Source: an uncultured Clostridia bacterium | Lineage (GTDB): Bacteria > Bacillota > Clostridia > Oscillospirales > Ruminococcaceae | Direction of reading: 5' to 3' | NCBI GenBank assembly: GCA_945867255.1 | Contig: CAMBHV010000027.1 | Span: 1-9,978, forward strand | Length of the DNA: 9,978 nt | Shown here: positions 1 to 6,293 of the stretch, piece after piece | How positions within the stretch are numbered: the first letter of the stretch is position 1 | How the letters are laid out: each line of letters starts with the position of its first letter | Program-made: the position numbers and the translations under genes | Notes under the pieces: generated by a model | Database searches by the model: none | Seen by the model: the letters and a program-made list of their open reading frames with translations, nothing else | What the model was told of the DNA's origin: nothing

Positions 1-886
1 CGTCTTTGCAGTAATAGCTGGCCGCCAGGTAATAGCATCCCAATACCAGCGCGTCATAATTGGCACTTGCCGCAATGAATAATCCCAGCGGCAACAGCAT
101 CACGGCCAGAAATACGGTGCGATACCTCTGACAATTCTTCAGTGCCAGAAAACACAGCCCCACATATACAGCCAGGTTTGCCAAGCGCCCGGCATATAAC
201 TGCCCCAGCGCCCCAAACCCCAGCAACCGTGCGCCTGCCATAAACAGCGCCTGCGGCAGATACGGCAACACCTGAAACATCTGCGGCTCCGCCACCTGAG
301 GCGCATTGCCATCTTCGCACAGCGCCGCATAGCGGGAAAACCCATCTGCAATTGAAGTACGCGTGCCATCGGCAAACTGCTTGATGGCAACATTTGCGCT
401 GGAACCTCCGCCAGAAAGGTTTCCCTCTTCATCCTGTTCCAGCCAGAACGTCGTGTTTGCATTCACATATGAACCGGGAAATGCCGAAATCAGTGCATTT
501 ACATCTGCCGGATAGGTTCTGGCATAATCAAAATCGAAGCGCCCCATGCTCACCGCATTGGCGCGAAGAAAATGTGTGCTTTCATCCGGTGCCTGCATGG
601 GCGGGTTGGCAAAGCAGAACAACACGCCGCATACAGCCAGCACCAATGCTGCCCGCGCGGCAAACCTGCGGCAGCATTAAACACAAACCCATCCGGCCAG
701 CGTGCCGCAACGCGCCACCGCGCCGGCCCACAGCACAACGCTGCGCGCCGGCACGGCCGCATACTCGTAAAACACACGCCAATAATAGGTAACCGCCACT
801 GCACACAGCACAGCCAGCGCCGCCCCCATTCCCCACAGGGCTGCACGGCGTTTCAATGTGTTTTGCCCTTCGGGTGTATGCTGCAT
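1..886 (-). pseudogene. DUF2142-like multipass membrane protein, interrupted by an in-frame stop and cut by the window edge
   Basis: The ATG at 886-884 has a GGAGAA ribosome binding site ten bases upstream. The frame encodes 69 residues with one membrane segment (about residues 16-36), then hits TAA at 677-679. The same frame then stays open for 225 codons to the left edge and carries the family hallmarks: a hydrophobic stretch running into PPMQAPDEST (PDE codons at 589-581), an extracytoplasmic-looking polar segment, then AGRLANL and the membrane stretch LPLGLFIAASANYDAL. This matches DUF2142 proteins, large membrane proteins that resemble GT-C glycosyltransferases and are common in surface-polysaccharide loci. 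It lies 37 bases after legB on the same strand, so it is probably co-transcribed. I call it a pseudogene because no good restart codon or RBS follows the TAA. A sequencing error or a pair of indels is also possible. Specific function unknown. Confidence 0.72.
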
Positions 887-923
887 GGCAAATATTCTCC
901 GTTCTGTATATTTCTGTTAAAAA

Positions 924-1907
924 TCACAATGTGTACACGCCCGTGCGGAAGGTGTCCATATGCGCACGAATCCATTCCACCGTTTCAGCCAATCCCCGCT
1001 CAAACGTATAAGCCGGCTGCCAGCCTGTCAGTGCACGAAGCTTTTCCGCGCTGCCGCACAGCCGCCATACCTCACTGTTCTGCGGGCGCACACGCTGGGC
1101 GTCACACACCACCCGGGCACTCGGGTTGATCTGCCGGATCAATTCCTGTGCCAACTGGCCAATCGAAATATCTTTGCCGGTGGCGATATTGATTTCTTCC
1201 CCAATGGCCTTGTCACATGCCGCGATGGCCATAAAGCCGGCAGCGGTGTCCTTAACATAGTTGAAATCCCGCGAGGATTCCAAGCTGCCGAGCTTAATCT
1301 CCTGCGCACCGCTGAGCAACTGCGTGATGATGGTGGGGATCACCGCGCGGCCGGACTGACGCGGCCCATACGTGTTGAACGGGCGCACAATCGTAACCGG
1401 AAGGCCAAATGAACGGTAAAAGCTTTCGGCAAGCCTGTCCGCACCGATCTTCGTAGCCGAATAGGGGCTTTGCCCCTGGAACGGATGCTTTTCGTCAATA
1501 GGCACATACTGTGCCGTGCCATATACTTCGCTGGTAGAAGTAACAAGCAGGCGCTTTGTTCCCACGTCGCGCGCGGCATTCAGCACATTCAGTGTACCTT
1601 TGATATTGGTATCCACATAGCTATCCGGCGAATGATAGCTGAACGGAATGGCAATTAATGCTGCCAGATGATACACCACGTCCTGCCCTTTCATGGCAGT
1701 GCGCACCCCGTTGGGGTCCCGAATGTCGCCCATAAATACTTCGATCTCGTTTTTGATCTCGGCCGGCAATGTATCCAGCCAACCCCATTTTCCAAATGAG
1801 TTATAATAGCAAAAGGCCTTTACCTTTTCGCCTTTTTTGACAAGCTCTTCGGTGAGGTGGCTGCCGATAAAGCCGTCCGCACCGGTCACCATCACGGTCT
1901 GGGCCAT
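924..1907 (-). CDS. legB: LegB-type NAD-dependent nucleotide-sugar 4,6-dehydratase
   Basis: This is a 327-residue extended SDR, the normal full length for the family. The N-terminus has the Rossmann motif TGADGFIG (residues 8-15). The acidic DIRD follows at 61-64, then HLAAL at 80-84, the active-site STSEVYG segment (124-130) and the catalytic pair Y149/K153 in YSATK. Substrate-side signatures IRP-type VRPFNTYGPRQS and RDFNYVKD follow. The pattern YYNSFGKWGWLD and the HSPDSYVDTNIKGTLNVL block are typical of LegB-like dehydratases. These convert a nucleotide-activated GlcNAc to the 4-keto-6-deoxy sugar, the first committed step of legionaminic-type sugar synthesis in the cytoplasm. The ATG at 1907 is chosen because AAAGGAG (1916-1922) lies eight bases upstream; the upstream in-frame extension has no such site. 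A strong promoter lies at 1974-2002. Family is confident. Exact substrate (GDP- or UDP-GlcNAc) and final product are inferred, and no other leg gene is in the window. Confidence 0.88.
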   Translation of the reverse strand: MAQTVMVTGADGFIGSHLTEELVKKGEKVKAFCYYNSFGKWGWLDTLPAEIKNEIEVFMGDIRDPNGVRTAMKGQDVVYHLAALIAIPFSYHSPDSYVDTNIKGTLNVLNAARDVGTKRLLVTSTSEVYGTAQYVPIDEKHPFQGQSPYSATKIGADRLAESFYRSFGLPVTIVRPFNTYGPRQSGRAVIPTIITQLLSGAQEIKLGSLESSRDFNYVKDTAAGFMAIAACDKAIGEEINIATGKDISIGQLAQELIRQINPSARVVCDAQRVRPQNSEVWRLCGSAEKLRALTGWQPAYTFERGLAETVEWIRAHMDTFRTGVYTL

Positions 1908-1973
1908 GTGTCTCTCTCCTTTGCTGCGCACGGGTATTTTCCACGCGCGTTTATTTGCACATACATATAAGTC

Positions 1974-2002
1974 AGTATAATACAATCCGGGCCAAATATC
2001 AA
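1974..2002 (-). promoter_or_regulatory. SigA-type promoter for legB
   Basis: Read on the minus strand, TTGATA (2002-1997) and TATACT (1979-1974) are separated by exactly 17 bases. Both are close to the -35 and -10 consensus. Transcription would begin near 1967, giving a leader of about 60 bases before the legB ATG. The -35 hexamer sits in the spacer of an inverted repeat (1988-2014). Confidence 0.75.
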
Positions 2003-2014
2003 CAGAAAGGCCCG
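1988..2014. repeat. Inverted repeat flanking the legB -35 box; possible operator
   Basis: Arms CGGGCC (1988-1993) and GGCCCG (2009-2014) are perfect inverted complements around a 15-base spacer. Beyond one mismatch, two further base pairs match on the outside. The spacer contains the whole legB -35 hexamer. This layout suits repressor binding, but six-base GC-rich arms can occur by chance, so the role is inferred. Confidence 0.35.
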
Positions 2015-2020
2015 AATCGC

Positions 2021-2039
2021 ACGCCTTTTGGGCAGGCGT
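2021..2039. repeat. Inverted repeat between the divergent promoters
   Basis: ACGCCT (2021-2026) and AGGCGT (2034-2039) form perfect arms around a seven-base spacer. The element lies between the -35 boxes of the two divergent promoters, upstream of both transcription starts. It would therefore act as DNA (operator or activator site) rather than as an RNA hairpin. No T-run follows, so it is not a terminator. Confidence 0.35.
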
Positions 2040-2054
2040 TTCAAGGGGCTCTGC

Positions 2055-2083
2055 TTTACAAAAAAGCACACCGCCTTTATAAT
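2055..2083 (+). promoter_or_regulatory. SigA-type promoter for the MBOAT operon
   Basis: TTTACA (2055-2060) and a perfect TATAAT (2078-2083) are spaced by 17 bases. Transcription would start near 2090, giving a leader of about 80 bases before the TTG start at 2172. No terminator is seen until 6162-6184, so this promoter probably drives three genes. Confidence 0.78.
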
Positions 2084-2153
2084 GTAAAAAGATTGCGGTG
2101 GGCTGCACATCAGCACACTTTTCGCTTTGTGGCCCGCTTTGCAACACCAAAAG

Positions 2154-2161
2154 AAAAGGAG
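2154..2161 (+). promoter_or_regulatory. Ribosome binding site fixing the TTG start of the MBOAT gene
   Basis: AAAAGGAG lies ten bases before TTG at 2172. The ATG at 2127, further upstream in frame, has no such site. The AAAAG of this element could pair with CTTTT at 2164-2168, but that five-base A/T-rich stem is weak. Confidence 0.65.
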
Positions 2162-2171
2162 CGCTTTTGCA

Positions 2172-3716
2172 TTGAGCTTCAACACTCTTTCTTTTTTTGT
2201 ATTCTTTCCGTTGTGTGCAGTAGCGTACTTTCGTGTACCGGGCAAATATCAAAACGCCGTGCTTCTGGCGGCCAGCTGGCTGTTTTATGCATTTGCAACA
2301 CCGGCATGGCTGCCGGTGTTGATCGCAGACAGCCTTGCCACCTTTGGCGCCGTACGCTGGATGGCGCGTGCCGAGGGCCCGAGCCGAAAACGCCGGCTGT
2401 GGCTTGCCATTGGCCTGAACCTTGGGCTGCTGGTAGGCCTGAAGGCATTGGCTGTTGCCCTGGCGGGGATGCCCATGGTGCAGCCCGTGCTAAATGTGCT
2501 GGAACGCATAGGCCTTTCGGCCTCGGCGCAGCGGTTCTCACTTATTCTGCCACTCGGTATCAGTTTTTTCACATTACAGGCTATAGGATGTGCCGTGGAC
2601 GTATACCGTAAAACTTGCCCTGCGCCGAAAAGCGCCGTTCAGTTCTGCCTGTTTACAAGCTTTTTCGGTTTTATATCTTCCGGCCCTATTACACGGGCAG
2701 GCAGCTTTTTGCCGCAACTGGCGGCGCCCCGCACTTTTCATGCAGACAAAGCCGCGTCAGGCCTTGTGCTGATGGCACAGGGGCTTGTGGCCAAAGTATG
2801 CGTGGCGGATCTGTTGGCCATTCTTGCCAATGGTGTGTGGGGCAGCGGGGCAGGCGCCGTTCGCGCTTGGTCCGGGCCCGTGCTAACACTGGGTGCACTG
2901 GCATACACATTTCAGCTATATTTTGATTTTTCCGGCTACTCCATGCTGGCGCAGGGATGCGCGCGTGTTTTGGGGCTGGAACTTGCACAAAACTTCAACA
3001 CGCCCTACTTCTCGCGTTCTATCAAAGAATTCTGGCGGCGCTGGCATATGTCGCTTTCTTCTTGGCTTCGGGACTATGTCTATATCCCGCTTGGCGGCAA
3101 CCGAAAAGGCACAGTGCGCAAATATGTAAATGTGCTGCTTACTTTTGCTATGTCCGGCCTTTGGCACGGCACGGGCTTCACCTTTTTGATATGGGGCCTG
3201 CTGCATGGGTTATATCAAGTGGTGGGTGCCGTGCTGGAGCCTTTGCGTGCGCGGCTCTATGCTTTGCTTCATATTCGGCGAGATGGCTGGGCCGCCAGCA
3301 TATGGCAATGCTGCATCACCTTCCTGCTTGTTCATGTCGCATGGGTATTTTTCCGCGCACCCAGCGTGCAGGACGCCCTGTATGCGTTAACGGCACAGTT
3401 TGCCGGCGGTTCTGTTTCCAGTGCACTGGCGCAGGCCTGGGGCATTATTCTTTCCGGTTTCAATGCAAAACCGCTGCTGGCCGCGGCCTTTGCGGCATTC
3501 CTTGCGGTTTGCTTTGCCGCGTGTTTTGCGCTGGACCTTGTGCGCCGGTTTTCCTCACACAGCGTACAGGGCGAGGCCACGCCCGCTTTGATGAGCCTTG
3601 GCACAGGGCTGCGCTGGCTTTGTTATTATGCCCTGGCAGGGTTGATCTTCCTTGGGTTTCTGTTCAACAACGGATACCTGACAGGTGCCGTCAGTTTTCT
3701 TTATGCCAATTTCTGA
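2172..3716 (+). CDS. MBOAT-family membrane O-acyltransferase (AlgI/DltB/PatA-like)
   Basis: This is a 514-residue polytopic membrane protein with about ten or more hydrophobic segments, the usual size for AlgI-type MBOATs. The N-terminus (SFNTLSFFVFFP) is the classic start of this family. Other signatures are LPLGISFFTLQAIGCAVDVYR, YFDFSGYS, FNTPYFSRSIKEFWRRWHMS, LRDYVYIPLGGNRKG and SGLWHGTGFTFLIWGLLHG. The last holds the two conserved histidines, H332 and H345. MBOATs of this type pass acyl groups, usually acetyl, across the membrane to a partner that modifies an extracellular polysaccharide. TTG at 2172 is chosen because SFN follows it directly, as in homologues, and AAAAGGAG precedes it. 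The SGNH gene begins 16 bases downstream, so they form an MBOAT-SGNH pair. The acceptor glycan is not shown by the sequence. Confidence 0.92.
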   Translation: MSFNTLSFFVFFPLCAVAYFRVPGKYQNAVLLAASWLFYAFATPAWLPVLIADSLATFGAVRWMARAEGPSRKRRLWLAIGLNLGLLVGLKALAVALAGMPMVQPVLNVLERIGLSASAQRFSLILPLGISFFTLQAIGCAVDVYRKTCPAPKSAVQFCLFTSFFGFISSGPITRAGSFLPQLAAPRTFHADKAASGLVLMAQGLVAKVCVADLLAILANGVWGSGAGAVRAWSGPVLTLGALAYTFQLYFDFSGYSMLAQGCARVLGLELAQNFNTPYFSRSIKEFWRRWHMSLSSWLRDYVYIPLGGNRKGTVRKYVNVLLTFAMSGLWHGTGFTFLIWGLLHGLYQVVGAVLEPLRARLYALLHIRRDGWAASIWQCCITFLLVHVAWVFFRAPSVQDALYALTAQFAGGSVSSALAQAWGIILSGFNAKPLLAAAFAAFLAVCFAACFALDLVRRFSSHSVQGEATPALMSLGTGLRWLCYYALAGLIFLGFLFNNGYLTGAVSFLYANF

Positions 3717-3725
3717 AAAGGAGGG
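3716..3725 (+). promoter_or_regulatory. Ribosome binding site for the SGNH gene, overlapping the MBOAT stop
   Basis: AAAAGGAGGG begins at the last base of the MBOAT stop codon (3714-3716) and lies about eight bases before TTG at 3733. It supports that TTG over the in-frame ATGs at 3685 and 3703 and suggests translational coupling. Confidence 0.7.
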
Positions 3726-3732
3726 CGCGCAT

Positions 3733-4803
3733 TTGAAAAGAATTGCTGCCGTGATGGCACTACTGTGCGTACCCATTGCGCTTTACTTCGGAATTTTTCT
3801 CTATTTTGAACCATACGATTATTTCGGCCTGAAGGGCGGTGCCGTACAGGAAGATTCCTATATCACACGTGTGCGCAGTTATCTGAATGACCCGCAGGAT
3901 GCCATTCTGCTGGGTGATTCCCGCATGGCGCACTTCGATATGGAACAGGTGCAGCAGCTGACAGGGCGCTCATGGGCAAACCTGGCGTTTGGTGGCGCTT
4001 CTATGGCAGAAAGCATTGATCTGTTCTACCTTGCTGCTGAAAAGAACCCAAACCTGAACACCTGTTATTTTGAAGTCAGTTTTTACACTTTGCGCTCCGG
4101 GGATAACCGCAACCGCATGGAACATATCCAAACACTGGTGGAAAACCCCTTTGCTTATCTGTTCAATTTTGACTGTAACGCGGACATGCTCAACGAGTTG
4201 CTGTTACGCCTGCAGGGCGTGCAGACGGGTGCAAGCAGAGATGAAGGGCACTGGACGCAGGAGGATTATGTCAGCGAAACGGGGCAGGCGCTGCCGTACC
4301 GCAGAAACCAAATCGCTTACATCGCCACGCTGTACGGCGCGGGTGGCATTGCAAAGGCGGGCACTCTGCCCGATACACAAACGGATGCAGACGGCAATGT
4401 GCTAAACGCAGGCCAGCTTTTGGACGCACTGCAAAGCGTGACACCACAGGCATCTGATTACAGCGTGAATGAGGAGAACCTTCAGGCGCTTGTGGAGCTT
4501 GCCGCTTTCTGCAAAGAGCGCGGCATTGCCCTGACGTTCGTGTTCCCGCCGGTGGATGGCGCCGTACAGGAATATCTGCTTGATGCACTTGGTATTCGTG
4601 ATGAGCTGCTGCGCGTCAAGCAGACGCTGGCCGCTACCGGCACGCCTATCCGGGATTTTGAGTGTCAGCCTGAGGTCGTGTTTGATAACGAATTATTCTA
4701 CGACGGGTTTCACTTTGATGCCGTGCGCGGCCTTGGCAATTATACCGAAGTGCTGTTTGCAGGCAACGATACCGCAAAGGAGGGCGCAAACCTTGGCGCT
4801 TGA
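3733..4803 (+). CDS. SGNH-like membrane-anchored protein, partner of the MBOAT (DltD/AlgJ-like)
   Basis: This is a 356-residue protein with one N-terminal membrane anchor (about residues 5-24), the rest predicted outside the membrane. The nucleophile block is ILLGDSRMAHFD, with S63 in GDS. The C-terminal block is FYDGFHFD, supplying D324 and H327 as the likely Asp-His pair. These match SGNH proteins that act beside MBOATs (DltD, AlgJ, PatB types) and move the acyl group onto, or prepare, the extracellular polymer. The TTG at 3733 has a near-perfect Shine-Dalgarno sequence and yields MKRIAAVMALLCVP, a sensible signal-anchor start. Its stop overlaps the next gene's start by 11 bases. Overall similarity to named families looks low except at the active-site blocks, so esterase versus transferase activity is open. 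Confidence 0.82.
   Translation: MKRIAAVMALLCVPIALYFGIFLYFEPYDYFGLKGGAVQEDSYITRVRSYLNDPQDAILLGDSRMAHFDMEQVQQLTGRSWANLAFGGASMAESIDLFYLAAEKNPNLNTCYFEVSFYTLRSGDNRNRMEHIQTLVENPFAYLFNFDCNADMLNELLLRLQGVQTGASRDEGHWTQEDYVSETGQALPYRRNQIAYIATLYGAGGIAKAGTLPDTQTDADGNVLNAGQLLDALQSVTPQASDYSVNEENLQALVELAAFCKERGIALTFVFPPVDGAVQEYLLDALGIRDELLRVKQTLAATGTPIRDFECQPEVVFDNELFYDGFHFDAVRGLGNYTEVLFAGNDTAKEGANLGA
4776..4783 (+). promoter_or_regulatory. Ribosome binding site fixing the TTG start at 4793
   Basis: AAAGGAGG lies inside the 3' end of the SGNH gene, nine bases before TTG at 4793. It decides the start: the long upstream in-frame extension from 4556 lies wholly within the SGNH coding sequence and does not resemble this protein. 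Confidence 0.7.
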
Positions 4804-6106
4804 TTTTCTGTTTTTATACGAGCACGTAGTGCGCGAATACGAAAGCCTTATTCTCTTAAAGGCCGAATTGGAAAAGCGTGGCTACAGCGTAGCGATTCAC
4901 CAGCTGCTGGATAGAAAAAAGTTGAAATACTTCACTTGGAAAAAGCCCAAAGTTCTGGTATCCAGCTGCATGTACGATGACGAGGCCATCAATAGCCACG
5001 TGTACAACAATGTAGGCGTGTGCCGGAAAGTGGTGAACCTTCACTGGGAGCAGATGCTGTCCGACACACAGGAAGCCGCCCCCTGGTTCAATTTTAATGG
5101 AAACGCAAAAAAATGTGTGCAGACATGTTGGGGGGAAAAGACGCGCCAGCGCCTTTTAGCCCACGGCGTTCCGGATGAATGCGCCCCTGTGACAGGCGCT
5201 GTGATGATGGATTTCCTTCGCCCGGAGTTTCGCGGCTATTTCAAAACAAAGCAACAACTTTGCCGCGAGTTTGGCCTGGATGAGAACAAAAAACTGTTTT
5301 TATATATCTCTTCGTTCGGCTATGGTTCTATGAGCGATGAAGAAGTGGCCGAACTTTCCCGCATGGCTGGTGAAGATTTTACACAGTTTGCACGCACGAA
5401 CCGCACCAGCATGGCGCAGACGCTGGAATGGTTTGACCGGTATCTTTCCGAGCACCCGGAGGTGGAGCTTGTATATCGCCGTCACCCGTCGGAATGGAAC
5501 AGCCCTGCTCTGGCAGCACTGGCAGAAAAACGCCCCAATTTTCATGTGATCTTTGCGGACAGTGTGAAGCAGTGGATCACAGCGGCAGACAATATTTTCA
5601 TCTGGATGAGCACCGCCATCGCGGAAGTATACTTTGCTGAAAAATCGTGCCACATTTTAAGGCCTGTACCAGTAGAACACGAATATGACCCTGTAATCTA
5701 CAAAGGCGCCACGTATTGCACCACATATGAGGACTTTGCTGCGGCAGCCGATACGCCGGATGCGCCCTTTCCCATTGCGCGGGAAATGATAGAAGGGTAT
5801 TTTGACAAAAGTGAAACGCCCAGTTATATCCGCATGGCAGATCTTTTGGAAGATGTATACCGCAATCCGCCCCGGCAGGACCCGTTTGCACCGCCATTCC
5901 GCCCACACTTCAATGCATTGAAATTTTGCGCGCTGGTGGGCATCCATGCCATGTATGCCTGCAAGCTGCGGCCGGAAACATTCCGTCGCATCGCGCCCGG
6001 TTTTGCCGATTTTGCGGGCCGCATCTATGGTTATGTAGACAAAGCACATATCTCAAAACAAGAGGTACAGGCCATGGAGGATAAAATTCGTCGCTTTGTA
6101 CACTGA
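4793..6106 (+). CDS. GT-B-like surface carbohydrate protein with HP and S-T motifs; candidate glycosyltransferase
   Basis: This is a 437-residue soluble-looking protein. The N-terminal half opens with a beta strand and helix (LDFLFLYEHVVREYESLILL), then KKPKVLVSSCMYDDE and VNLHWEQM (H84-Q87). The C-terminal half has LFLYISSFGYG, then VELVYRRHPSEW (H231, P232) and, about 40 residues later, IFIWMSTAIAEVYF (S273, T274, E278). A late HP motif followed by an S-T motif is shared by bacterial sialyltransferases, Kdo transferases and CDP-glycerol transferases, where they bind the nucleotide. I infer a GT-B enzyme using an activated, possibly CMP-linked, sugar. From memory it resembles proteins annotated only as surface carbohydrate biosynthesis proteins. 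The C-terminal 70 residues look helical and may touch the membrane. The TTG start has a strong RBS and overlaps the preceding gene by 11 bases, so the two are co-translated. Function not proven. Confidence 0.75.
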   Translation: MALDFLFLYEHVVREYESLILLKAELEKRGYSVAIHQLLDRKKLKYFTWKKPKVLVSSCMYDDEAINSHVYNNVGVCRKVVNLHWEQMLSDTQEAAPWFNFNGNAKKCVQTCWGEKTRQRLLAHGVPDECAPVTGAVMMDFLRPEFRGYFKTKQQLCREFGLDENKKLFLYISSFGYGSMSDEEVAELSRMAGEDFTQFARTNRTSMAQTLEWFDRYLSEHPEVELVYRRHPSEWNSPALAALAEKRPNFHVIFADSVKQWITAADNIFIWMSTAIAEVYFAEKSCHILRPVPVEHEYDPVIYKGATYCTTYEDFAAAADTPDAPFPIAREMIEGYFDKSETPSYIRMADLLEDVYRNPPRQDPFAPPFRPHFNALKFCALVGIHAMYACKLRPETFRRIAPGFADFAGRIYGYVDKAHISKQEVQAMEDKIRRFVH

Positions 6107-6161
6107 TGTGCCCGTGTAACCTGCTTTTGCATGGCTTACATGGCCTATGATGTGCCTCGAT

Positions 6162-6184
6162 ACCGGGCATATGCCCCGTTTTTT
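6162..6184 (+). terminator. Intrinsic terminator after the MBOAT operon
   Basis: The core stem GGGC/GCCC (6165-6168 with 6173-6176 or the shifted register) has a four-base ATAT-type loop and a bulged C with flanking pairs. It is followed directly by six Ts (6179-6184). The stem is short, so termination may be partial. It lies 55 bases after the stop at 6106. Confidence 0.55.
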
Positions 6185-6204
6185 CATGCAACACCGGGTT
6201 GCTC

Positions 6205-6238
6205 TTGTGTTGCCTGCCAAGATGGGGTAAAATATAAC
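6205..6238 (+). promoter_or_regulatory. Promoter(s) for the amidotransferase gene
   Basis: Two overlapping solutions each have a 17-base spacer: TTGTGT (6205-6210) with TAAAAT (6228-6233), and TTGCCT (6210-6215) with TATAAC (6233-6238). Either places the start near 6243, about 50 bases before the ATG at 6294. Which one is used cannot be told from sequence. Confidence 0.55.
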
Positions 6239-6293
6239 ACGGCCAAACCAGCCAGAATGATTGATTTTGAAACCAGACAAGGGAGGCCTTCCA

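Noticed and set aside
394..1129. Overlapping plus-strand open frames of 132 and 185 codons opposite the DUF2142-like gene and legB
   Set aside because: They lie antisense to frames with clear protein families, have composition typical of reverse-strand shadows (rich in His, Arg, Pro, Cys) and lack ribosome binding sites.
1955..1981. Plus-strand TTGCAC and TATAAT as a second rightward promoter
   Set aside because: The spacer is only 15 bases, and the TATAAT overlaps the legB -10 on the other strand. The promoter at 2055-2083 is far better placed.
2957..3736. Plus-strand open frame of 259 codons inside the MBOAT gene in another frame
   Set aside because: It is fully covered by the MBOAT frame with its conserved motifs. 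Its translation shows no domain and it has no RBS.
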